The notes beneath the pieces were generated by a model. The model saw only the letters and a program-made list of their open reading frames with translations. It searched no databases and was not told the DNA's origin. Position numbers and translations under genes: made by a program. A stretch of 64,000 nt of DNA from Solenopsis invicta. Lineage: Eukaryota; Arthropoda; Insecta; Hymenoptera; Formicidae. This document shows, in pieces, positions 36,789 to 48,050 of the stretch (positions are counted from its first letter, which is position 1; the number at the start of each line of letters is the position of its first letter). Location: positions 12,841,001 through 12,905,000 of the forward strand of contig NC_052668.1 in assembly GCF_016802725.1 (NCBI RefSeq), given 5' to 3'.

Positions 36789-38607
36789 TCATTCATGAAT
36801 AATAGAATAAAAAATAATGAATGCACTTTGCCATTATTTTGTTTGTGTTTTTAAACGCTTGTCTTAACCTGTGGTCAAACTCAAGCAGTTAAAATGATAA
36901 AGTCACTTCTGCTAAACTGGAATTACTTTTTCATTCTTCCCTGACGGACAACAACCACTTGCAAAATTCATTTGCAACAAACCTTTACATGGCAGTCTTG
37001 CTAAATAAAAAGATTTTTGTATAAAAATCACAATTAAAACAATGTCAATATGATTTCTACTAGCTTAATCTTAAAGTTATAAGTGTTATTGTTATTTTGT
37101 AAAATATAAAATATGTGCAAATATATTATTAAATAAAAATATAAATGAAAACATCTGCAATAATTGTATCTAATATGTTTTATATAATATATAGTATGTA
37201 ATATGAGTAAAAAATTACCTCAAATTAAAGCTAGGCTATCAAAATATGCAGTTTATCTACTGGAAAGTATATAGTACTCTTACTTTTACTCTCTACATAT
37301 TGTCAATTAAATTCATCACTTGCTTGCTTTTTATGCCTATTGAAATCATGCCATTTCTATTGTAGATTCAGAATACCAGAATTTTGATAGAGTAAAAAAA
37401 TTAGATTGTTTAGTTTTCTGGCGATATTTTAACGCCATATTTAAAATTTGACACATGTATAATTACTAATTACTTTATTTTAATTGCATGAAAGTAAAAT
37501 TTTATGTATATGAAAAAATTAATTTAACAGTTGTATGTAATTGAAATCTTTATAATAATTTTCAGTATACATAAATGTATATTATTGATATACATTGCAC
37601 AGAAATTTTACAGTTACAGTCGATTAATCATCTCTTGTAGTAAAGTTATAAGAGATGACACACATCCATTTTGGCCGGAATGTGAACTAAAATCACATTT
37701 TTTTGCAACACTGCCAATAAAAATGGTTCAAGTCTGTGCTAAAATCATTTAGTAGAAGTAAGCCGGTATTCATGGTTGATTCGTATACATATTTAAGACC
37801 ATTTTAAAATTTGAACGAAAATCAAATATAAGGAAGCAAGTAAGGAAAGTAGGAAGGAAATCAAATCAAAATGCAAAATATGAAAAGGAAAGAGACTAAG
37901 GTATAATATTTAGATTACTCGGTAAAAGGTTAATTTTTCTTTTCTTTTTCAGTAAATCACATATAAAAAAAAGAAATAACGTCAAAACAAAGGAAGAAGG
38001 AAGAGAAGGGAGTAAGGATGAAATAAAATAAAATCAATATAAAAGAAAAGGAGAAGAAAGAAAATAGCGTGTAACAAAGGACGAAAGAAGAAGAATAGAG
38101 GTAAGTGAATAAAGATGAGCAAAAGTAAATAATTTTTTAATGTTTATTTAATTAATATTATTTTTACATTTTGTTAGTAAAATTATGACATTAACAAAAT
38201 TGTATTTTTCTTTTTTTTTTCATTATTAGTGATTTATATCATGCAGCATTTTTATAAAAGAAAGAAGAAAAGAAAATAAGTAGGAAAAAAGGAAAAGAAT
38301 TAAATAAAATATGAAAGAAACAGAAAAGGAAGGAAGCAAGAGGAAAAAAGAATGTAGCGTGTAATAAAGTTTAAAGAAAGAAGAACAGGAAAAAGCAAAT
38401 AAAGTAAGTAAAAAGTTAATTAATTTTTTATTATCCATTGGATTATGCATGAGAAGGTAAAAAAAAATTTGTTTAAAGATTTTATGGAAAGAAGGTTAAA
38501 GAGTCAAATGGAAAAGAAATGTATAAGTGAGAGGAAGAAAGGTATAAGAAGGTAATCAAATTAGAATAAAAAAAGAAAACGAATTGAGAGTCAAGGTACA
38601 TAAACAA

Positions 38608-38898
38608 GGTGTCAGGTAACTACCGCCCGTGGTTTCGTGGTTTCGTGGATTGATAGATCAAGTAAAACTGAGCAGAAAAGTCCTTTACCATTTTTTAATA
38701 TTTGCCATAGTTAACGGCTGCCTACGTCTCGGCGACCGGCGGGCGGTCCTTGCGCGCGGTGATACGCGCTTATTCGCAGACTTTATTAATTTTTTTTTCG
38801 TTAACTGTGGTAAATATTAAAAAATGGTAAAGACTTTTGTGCTCAGTTTTACTTGATCTATCAATCCACGAAACCACGGGCGGTAGTTACCTGACACC
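38608..38898. mobile_element. Foldback MITE with GC-rich core, 291 bp
   Basis: GGTGTCAGGTAACTACCGCC at the left and its exact complement at the right start arms of about 110 bp. TGATAGATCAAGTAAAACTG and ATATTTGCCATAGTTAACG on the left also pair with the right arm. The loop (about 38715-38780) is very GC-rich for this genome, with CGGCGACCGGCGGGCGGTCC. No transposase frame; TSD not obvious. Confidence 0.9.
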
Positions 38899-39815
38899 CT
38901 ATATGTATAAAAGTGAAATAATTTTATATTACGAAAAAAGGTTTTTCAATGGAAGTCATAAGGTGCTTCTGAACATCAATATTATATTTACACAAAAATT
39001 ATACATATTATTGTAATTACTTGAAAAAGAAATCTTGGAAATATATCTTCAGAAAATGTTAAAATTTCTTTATGTTAATGTTTCTCCAATTAATTTGTAA
39101 CACATTACTATAAAGAAATTACACTGTATAAGTTTTAAATATAAAAATCCTTGTTTCATATCTTAAATATAGAATTTAGGTGTCCTCCTACGCTAATTTA
39201 TTTTTATTTTCACAATATAATAGTTTTAAAGGGATTGTTCCCGACATCTTTTAATTTCATTATTTTATCATCTTTTTCTATTTATTTATATATATATTGA
39301 TTTATATAATTATGTAAAACAATACTATTGATTAAGATTGCTTTAAAATGTAAAGATAATTTTGATAAATTCAACTCTATTAAACAAATACACTTTTTAA
39401 TTTAAAATTACTTGTAATATTAGTATCATAGAAAATTGTGGGCAAGCTTTCGACTGTTTCTGTAAACGTCCTACATATTAATATTTCTATTAATTTTTGC
39501 AGTTTTTCTGCATATCCTGTGACACGCATATTATTTATGCCAAGGCAAAACAATTTTTAACCATTAAATCGCATGAAGAAACAAGTACATAGTACAAACA
39601 AGATTTTATTTAATTCATTTAATATTATAAGTTATACATAACTATTTATGTTCATATTCAATATTTGCAGATTATTTGGTAATTCATAGAATAATTAAAA
39701 AAAAAAATGTTTTTTGTACTTTATTAAAACTAAAAAGTAGATTAAAGTAAATTTTTTGCGCAGTTGTCTGTTTTGAAAAAATTAATTTTGAATAAAAGAT
39801 TAATTAATAATACAT

Positions 39816-39821
39816 TTTATT
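39816..39821 (-). other. Polyadenylation signal AATAAA (desaturase 2)
   Basis: Minus-strand AATAAA lies 18 bp after the proposed TAA at 39839-39841, in favour of the transcript ending here. Confidence 0.45.
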
Positions 39822-39838
39822 TTATATAATCACTAAAT

Positions 39839-41287
39839 TTAATATGAATGTACCTCGCCATTTCGAAGAATACGTTTCTTTATCATATCGGCAGGTACCG
39901 TCTTTAAATCGTAAGCTAAACCTAAATAAGCGAAAAAGTCGATGAAAGCTGTACTAAAATTACATCTATAATTTCCAAATTCTGACGCTTTATAGTCCCA
40001 AGGAAAGACGTGATGATAATTATGCCAGCCTTCGCCAAACGCAAAAATACCAACTCCAACGTTATTGGTGGCGGTAAGTGATCTACATAAATATTAATAA
40101 TATAATGTAAATAATAATAATCTAATATAAATATTTTTAAGTAACAATACGCAATATTATAAATCTTAATATACAGAGTACAATTCATTAATTTTATGTA
40201 AAATCACATACATTATTTGACAAATCAAAAATTACACAATTACGTACTTGTCATATGGTTTCATGCCCCACATGTGTGCTACGGAATTCACCATCCAAGT
40301 AAGATGCAGACTTGTGCAATATCTGAATACTGCTATATACCACGAGTACCACAAATTCTCATTCCATGCCAACCAAGGTATTAACGCTGGTATGATAAAA
40401 CAGCACAACGGCATCAAATACATGTACCACCTAAGAAGAAAATGTGAATGTAAAATAATATTGATAGAAGCGATTAAATAATCATGCCTAATCAGTTCTT
40501 GTTCTTGCGAAAATAAGCAGTGTTCGTCGTACTTTCTTTGAAACGCCACAATTGGATCTTGTATGACATCGCTGCAATCAATCGTGGCACCTTTCTTTAT
40601 GACATCAGGATGTTTACGAACCAGAAGCCAACCCATATGCGAGAAGAAGAATCCTCTACGCACGTTATATGGATCCGCATCAGTGTCGACGAATTTGTGA
40701 TGCACTCGGTGATCCCTCACCCACTGATAAATGTCATCCTAAAAAATGTAACGTATTGAGGACGATAGGTAAAATTTTGAAAAATCAGAATGTAGAACTT
40801 TGATCTCATGTCTAGAGATACATCATTCTGTGCAATACTTTGGCAAGAGGAAAAAAATTAATACTAAACTCACTTCAAAAGCAACAGTATTGAAAATCAT
40901 TAGGATTAATCTCATGGGCCACTTTGCTTTGTAAGATCGATGGGCCCATAGCCTGTGAGCGCCAACAGTGATACCAAAACCCCCGGCAAAACCAACAAGA
41001 GTAACTGTAAATTATAGATTATAATTTAATAAAGTCTATGAAGAATACTTTAATATTACGGAAGTGAATATGACATACGTACACCAAATAAATGACAAAC
41101 ATTTAGCCCGGAATAAATACAGGTATAATCCATAAATGGCAGCAAGATGAATGAACGTAAAAATAATGACATTTCTCCAAACGATTTTCAATTCATAATG
41201 GGTCTTATCCAATTCTTTCGTCGATACTTTATTATTTATAGACTTTTCGGTTTTTATTACAGAAATTTCAGATATATCCAACATCAT
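39839..41287 (-). CDS. Acyl-CoA desaturase 2, 322 aa, short C terminus
   Basis: Same enzyme family and membrane layout as desaturase 1. Exons: 41287-41083, 41004-40874, 40738-40533, 40430-40248, 40082-39839; GT-AG introns in phases 1, 0, 2, 2. All four introns are short (78-165 bp), so the gene spans only 1.45 kb. His boxes: HRLWAH (85-90), HRVHH (122-126), HNYHH (262-266); also NSVAH (229-233). Exon 4 is one codon shorter than in the other copies. The protein stops with RNGEVHSY and lacks the GDGSH..W tail. Alternatively GAG|GTACAT just before the stop is a donor to an unseen last exon. The start could be either of the first two Met codons. Substrate is unknown; the catalytic residues look intact. 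Confidence 0.9.
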
Positions 41288-43938
41288 ATGTACCTATGTC
41301 AAATATATGTTAAAAATATCTTCGTAAAATGTAATTTTTATAATAATCTACAAAATAATAAGTTCTCTGCAGTGTTTTAAATTTACATCAGAAATATAAT
41401 AATTTCTTGTAAAAATGTTTTTTTTTTTTATCGCTTTCACTTTATTGCTGTTATGTACTTTGCAACAATTATTTTATTTTTCTCATTAACTTTCAAAGAT
41501 AGTATATTAATATCCAATTACTAAATATGTATTATAAAAAAAATTTTATTTTATATCAGAAAACGTCAGAAGTTTTAAAAGTAAAGTATATTTTAAAACT
41601 CCTTAGAAAATATACACTTGTGTAGAAAATTAGCGAGATATAAACTTATAAAGTATTGTTCAGCTAATTTTGTAAATATTACTATAGTTCCTAAACAAAA
41701 AATATCAATTTCTCAACAGTTTGTGATATTGTTGCTTGCAGGTTAAATTAAAGAATACTTTAAATAATGTCCGTTTTAACTACTAATAACATTGATATTA
41801 TTTATTCAAAATATCAAATTAAATCAGTAATGTGATTATGTATGTTTGATTTAAAATGTAAACTCTAAAATGTTAATGGAAAAATAATATCTATATTTTA
41901 GAAAATTTCTTACAAATTATATTCAATAAACTTTTTTGTTAAATCAATAGTTTGCCCGTATCGGTCTATCAAGATTACGTAAATTTTTCAATAATGCTAA
42001 TCTTTTTCCACATTACTATATAAAAATTTTGAAGATAGAAAAGAAGCAACAATACTATTTCTCACTGACAGATCTTCTGCGCCTTAAAACTATGTAATTA
42101 TGACAAATATCAAAACTCCCTCAAAACTTTCTAGGTAAAACTGCATATTCCCTATGCTAGAAATGCAATTACTTATTTATTATACAAATATTTAATAAAA
42201 AATTATAAAATTTTAATCCATACATAATTATACGCTAATACAAAATATTATTTATATTAGAAATAAATATATTAAGGTAGATATCGATTGAAATAACTTT
42301 AAACATAAAACAATTTCAAATTTTTTGTTTTGAGAATAATTAATACATACCAACAATGTTCAAAGCTGCAGTAGTACTATTATTTTCAATATTAAATTAT
42401 ATATAATATAAGTGAATATATATATAAAGAAAATATGAAAGATAAATTTTTAAAAATGAGATATATAAAATACAAGATGTAAAAATAATTTGTATAACAC
42501 TTTTCAATTTTGTTTATGGAAAACAAGTATTTTATTTTTACACTATAATGCACTTAATAAACTTATTTAACAAGTTTTCGAAAAGTATAGCTACTTTTGT
42601 GATGTTCTTCGCATGCAGACTTCGGCCCAACTAAAGTACTCAATAAAGTTCAGTTTTAAACTTACGCATATATTACACTTTTTATATATATGATCCGGAA
42701 CGACAGTATTTCTACGAAATAAATTTACATTCAACAGCATACTTTAATCTTCATTAAGGTTTGAAACATCGAATATATTTATCTGCATCCGGACCTAAGG
42801 TCAAATTGTCGGACTGGCATAAATATTTTCTCCATTAAAAATAGAACATGAGAAAATAACGAACGAGAATAAAGTACAATGAGAAGCAAAACTTAATAAT
42901 TATTGATAGAATATTATTTTTATTTTACTAAACCACATCCTTATTTAAGTACGGTGAAATAAAATTTTATTTCTAGCTAATAAATTAATTAATAAAAAAA
43001 ATTATAGATATATTTCAGAAAAATGTATATTTTAATATCGCAATCAAATTTTTTTACAACCAATAAATATCGAAAAAGACAAGTAATATTTACTTTTAAA
43101 TATATCGACTTTTTTATAATAATATAGTATGATACCTTAAAATATTACATTTAAACAATCTACTGTAATAGTTAGTATAATAATGTAGTGTAAATAGTGA
43201 AAATTAAATTACAAATAATCTTTGACTATAAATTAATTTACAATTAATTTTAATTAAAAATTAATTTTATTAGTTACACTATGACAATTAAAAACAAATT
43301 GATAATATTGACCAATAAATAATTATAATGTAAAACATACTGTTGTAATATGTAATGGTAATATGTATTATATTTATTAATGCTAAGATATAGTTCTATA
43401 GGTATATGTGTGCATAAGTAATGTTACATTATCAAACAATGTACGTTATCAATGTAACCATAATTTTGACTGAAAACATGCAACTATCTTGAATAAAGAA
43501 ACTAATTATCAAAAACGACTTGTTTTCGAAATGATACACATGAAAGAACAGCATAAATCTTATGAAAGGTACAGAGTTATTAGACAAACCATATCTCAAT
43601 ATCTTAGGAAAATTTGCAAAACAAGAACAATGAACTCTTAATATGAAAGATAAGCCTTTATAAATAACAATAATATGAACACATTGAAACTCAAGACAAT
43701 GAAACAGATATTCGAAATGTCAATCTTAACTCTCTCAAATCTTATCTCGGAAGCAAATCGACAACAGTGTTCCACAAAGACCGATCGCATTGACTGCGAC
43801 AATAAATTTTAAAAAAATTGAAAGTTATACCATACGTATTAACAAATATGCATATAAATTATTTTTACCACTTACATATGTTGTTAATTTATAAAAAAAA
43901 AAGCTTCTGTTATGAAGCTGACAACTTTTTCAATTTTA
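41288..43938. other. Intergenic spacer between desaturases 2 and 3
   Basis: Very AT-rich; no gene, RNA gene or clear repeat was seen. It should hold the promoter of desaturase 2 (minus strand) and the 3' end of desaturase 3. Confidence 0.5.
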
Positions 43939-45930
43939 TTAATCAATTTTACTATCTGGATACGGCACAGCATCCCACAGATGATGACTTCCGTCACCAT
44001 TTTTCATCACAATAGTCTTCACGAGCTCCTCCGACGCTTCTTTGAGATCGTACGTCCACCCGACTTTTGCGAAAAAGTTAATGACCTTGGTGGTCAAGTC
44101 ATTGGAATAGATTAATTCCGAAGCCTTGTAGTCCCATGGAAAAACATGATGATAATTGTGCCATCCTTCACCGGCCGTTATAAAGCTAACGAAGCTGTTC
44201 TCCGTCGGATTAATATGTCTGTTGTTAAAATAAACGAAGCAAAATTATTCTTGAGCAACAGAATAGCGGAAGCTCTGAAGTTTCTTTCGATTAAGCTTTT
44301 TACATCTACGACTGTAAATAATTGTGATCTTGATTATCTACTTACGCATCGAATGGCTTTGACCCCCAGATATGAGCCGCACTATTAACGCTCCATGTAG
44401 CATTTAAAACAACGACATAACGAATAATAGCCTGTGATACAAAAGCTCTGTACCAAGTCTCATTCCATCCATACACAGGCAACATTATCGGAAGTAGCAA
44501 AGTAAACATAAATTTAAGTATGGAAAAATACCTGCGAAACAGCAAAAACTAATTATCATATACGTAATTTTTATCGCATCCCAAGCAGAACAACAAGTCA
44601 AAATGACATCAAAGTGAATTGTAATTGATCAAAAAGTGACTTTTAATGATCATTTTGTAGTCACTTTGACATCATTTTGACGTCGTGATGACTCCCTGTT
44701 CTGCTTGGGATTATATTTATAAAAAAAGATATTTTAACTATAGGTGTTTCATTGTTTTGACAGCGTTTATTGAAATGTACGATCTTTTACATCCATAAAT
44801 ATTAAATGTTTATTCATAAATATACATCCATAAACATTAAATGTTCCTTAATAAATATGCATCTATAAACATTAAGTGTTCATAATTCATCAAGAAATAT
44901 CAGTTTCCGTACTATCTTTAAAGTCAAATAACGTTGAAAAGTGATCACAAATTAGTTAAATGATTGATTTAAGAAAAAAATTTTGCCGGATCTTAGTTTT
45001 ACTTTGGCGTGGTTTCACCAAAAATTTATAGAAGAAACAACGTATTAAAAAGTACGTCCAAGAAAACATACTAAAAATGTACAAAAAATCGTACGAAAAT
45101 TTCAATTCTAGCATATTTATGCAGATTTTTGTAACATTGCTTAAATTTGTATTGAATTTTGTAGATTGTTGCAGTTACTTTTTGCAGTTATTCGTAATAC
45201 ATATATTTCTATTATTAGAATTTTGTATAATTGATGAAAATTTTGTAAAATTTTTCTACATGCAGAATCAAATGAATAGATTTGTTTTTTATTTTCTTTC
45301 CTTTCAATATAAAACTATACCGTGCAATGAACCATTTTTCCACAGACTTACTTGGTGCCGAATACAAAGATAGGATCAGCTAATACATCACTCATATCGA
45401 TCTGACGACCTTTTTGGATCACTTCTGGATGTTTTTTCATCATCAGCCAACCAACATGAGAGAAAAAGAATCCTCTGCTACTATTGTGCGGATCCGCGTT
45501 TGTATCCGTATACTTATGATGCGTCCGATGATCTCGCACCCAGTCATAGGGGTTGTTCTGAAAAAAAGCAATCGTATAGAAAAATTCTTCTATCTTACAA
45601 TGCACAACACAGTAATATTATAATCGTTTGTCTACCAAGCCCGCTGAAATGTAGCAAATGAGAAGTATAATTCTAAAAGGCCCTTTTGCCTTGTAAGCCC
45701 GATGGGTCCACAAACGGTGAATGCCACCTGTGGTGCCAAATCCTCCTATCACGTACATGATAAATACTTGAAACAGAAAGAATTAGATTATTTTAATTTA
45801 CGTTTATTACGCTCATAAATAATAAAATATTATGCTCCAAAGAACTTAACTATATATTTCAAAACTTAACTGTATATACTTAACTATATATTTAAGAACT
45901 TAATTACACACACACACACACACACGCACG

Positions 45931-45989
<59 letters not shown>

Positions 45990-47024
45990 GTATTTAATTA
46001 AGTTTAAAATTTAAAATATAATTTTAAAAAATATATATATTTAAAATCTTATTTTATTAGCTAATTATAGGATCCATCATAATTGACAATAAGCATTATT
46101 ATGTTTGATAGTGCGTATATGTATAAATTTTTCCTTAACTAATTAGAATAAGTATTATTAATTTTAATACTTATTTTTTAAACTGATTCATGAAAATTAA
46201 TTCTTGTAATGACTTTTGCAAGAACCTATGCGTAATAAAGAAATATTAAAAATATTAGGAATAAAAATTAGAATTTTAGAATTATTTTTACAGTAAACAC
46301 TACAGATAAATAATAAGTCATGTTATATTCTATTTAACATATTTATGTCTTATATTTTATTTTAATATCCATTGTACGTTACATTCAATATTCATTGAGG
46401 GACACCTAAAATTTTAATCCTTACACTTAATATTTAATATTTTTTCATTGTGCGCAGAACTTAACTATATTTAACGATTGCAATTGCGATGATTCATGCA
46501 ATAAAAATGATACGTGTTACACAACAGAAGTAAAACTTCTAGAACAGCAAAATCTGCTTTTAAGCTTCTATAGCGTGCTCTATACAGTATAAATTAATAC
46601 TTTGGCATTTTTAATAAACGTGTGATCGAATTTAATCAAGTCAGTTAAAACAATTACTTTTATTTAAAAAATAATGAGAAACCTCTTAGTAGACAAAATT
46701 TTACTTTTTTTATTAGTAATTTGTATCCAACAAATTAAAGAATTAAATTCACAAAGAATTTTTTAAAGAATACTCACACCATACAGTCGTCTTCAAATTT
46801 TCGAGAAATTTGAATGTCAAACAGACATATAAGAAATATAAATGAAGAAGACCAATAGATATGATGTTAAGCCACTTCAGCTCTGTCTTAAACCAGTCTT
46901 CAGTCTTTATATAGTTTTCACTTTTGTTTTGAGTAGCCGCAGAATTTGAAAGATTTTCATTTGTTTGAAAATCTTTCTTCGTACATATTTTTGTGTGTTC
47001 TGTATTTAAAATATATAGCGGCAT
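43939..47024 (-). CDS. Acyl-CoA desaturase 3, 349 aa, diverged
   Basis: Exons: 47024-46778, 45766-45636, 45557-45352, 44531-44346, 44218-43939; GT-AG, phases 1, 0, 2, 2 as in the other copies. His boxes are present: HRLWTH (99-104), HRTHH (136-140), HNYHH (277-281); NSAAH at 244-248. ATG 47024 has AAAAAG before it. Oddities: the N terminus is longer and Thr/Lys/Asn-rich; box 1 has Thr for Ala and is preceded by GGI where the other copies have AGA or VGA; the conserved GNYR.NF block after box 3 reads LIYSNDL; and exon 2 ends CYISAGL in place of NTVAF[QE]. The tail is GDGSHHLWDAVPYPDSKID. The ligands are complete, so activity is likely, with altered specificity (inference). Intron 4 (acceptor side of exon 4) carries a MITE and intron 1 a CA repeat. 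Confidence 0.92.
44580..44709. mobile_element. MITE, CCCAAGCAGAAC family, copy B (130 bp)
   Basis: CCCAAGCAGAACAA at the left and GTTCTGCTTGGG at the right are inverted. The arms carry AAAATGACATCAAAGTGA and its complement. It sits in the intron between exons 3 and 4 of desaturase 3. Copy A is at 28969. Confidence 0.88.
44791..44894. repeat. Tandem repeat, 35-bp unit, three copies
   Basis: ATCCATAAA.ATTAAATGTT followed by TATTCATAAATATAC-like sequence repeats at 44791, 44826 and 44861. In an intron of desaturase 3. Confidence 0.85.
45905..45987. repeat. (AC)n microsatellite
   Basis: About 41 dinucleotide units with a few ACGC interruptions, in intron 1 of desaturase 3. Confidence 0.97.
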
Positions 47025-47780
47025 CTTTTTCTTTGAATCACTGGACCGCGAATCAAAGTCAGCTTTACTCTATCAACAAATAGCAGACTGTTATCTTTTT
47101 TCTTTCTTTAAACCAATAATTGAAGATTAAATTTGTTACCTATACAAAAATAAGAAAAGGCTTTATAATGCTTAATTGGACATAGTATCAAAGATAATTA
47201 TTTATTCTTTAATATTCTTAACTTTTATTTTTATATATATTTTACCTTTTAAACTACAGAAATAATAAAAGTTTGTCCTTATAATATGACTGATATCTTT
47301 AGACAATTAATTATCATAGTAATTATTTATGAAGCAATTTGTCAATCTATAAAGCAATAATTATTTAATGCAATCAATTGAGCAATTATTGTTATCAAAA
47401 TAGCTAATGGTAAAATACTTTTAGAAACAAAATTCTATATTTTCAATAAAGAAAATGCTTCATTATCAATTTAATTACTTTTCTCGAACGCACTTATGTA
47501 ACTGTGTATTTATACAAAATTTTTATGTAGCATTTACACATTTAAATAAACACACACAAATACTTTAAGAAAATTCGTATCAATTCGTAAAATATTTTTA
47601 TCTAATACTCCATAGAGAGAAAGCACTCGTTTATCCGATACTTATTGGCAGTTCTTGATCACGTATTTCAATCGTAATGACTGAATTGTTTTCTCAGGTT
47701 TCAGTCATATACACTTTTACAAATTGCATTGTCAGCATATTGTCCCATTTAAAGCACCTGACATACTTTAAACTGGCTTT

Positions 47781-47898
47781 ATAATTGTCACAATGTTCCA
47801 ACATTATAATTCACATCTGATCAATTTTATATATAATATAGAACATCCAATAATTGTCACAATGTTCCAACATTATTATTCACATATGATCTATTTTA
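47781..47898. repeat. Direct tandem repeat, 69-bp spacing, two copies
   Basis: ATAATTGTCACAATGTTCCA followed by ACATTAT.ATTCACAT.TGAT occurs at 47781 and 47850. Confidence 0.9.
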
Positions 47899-48050
47899 TA
47901 CAAAGTGATTATTAATAAATGTCCCCACTTTTTACTATACGAGCACGATTTACCGACGGATACGTATTTCTAACATATTATTATATTAGAAATTACAAAT
48001 GCGTGCTCCTATGGTAAAAAGTGGGAACATTTATTAATAATCACCCTGTA
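47899..48050. mobile_element. MITE with TA-flanked inverted ends, about 150 bp
   Basis: GTGATTATTAATAAATGTCC followed by CCACTTTTTAC at the left pairs with GTAAAAAGTGGGAACATTTA followed by TTAATAATCACCCTGTA at the right. TA at both tips suggests a Tc1/mariner-type element. Confidence 0.82.

Larger units (their letters stand above)
32444..39838. other. Region with repeats and no intact gene
   Basis: No splice-supported gene was found between the nested element and desaturase 2. Elements at 33.4-33.8, 34.5-35.3, 36.56-36.79 and 38.6-38.9 kb and a dead desaturase fragment are listed separately. 37.8-38.6 kb is purine-rich (GAAAGGAA-type) low-complexity sequence. The rest is plain AT-rich DNA. 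Confidence 0.6.

Noticed and set aside
38226..38450. 74-codon Phe/Ser-rich minus frame
   Set aside because: It is the complement of purine-rich low-complexity DNA.
40248..40759. Plus-strand frames opposite desaturase 2 exons
   Set aside because: They are antisense shadows of exons 3 and 4; the minus-strand frame carries the His boxes.
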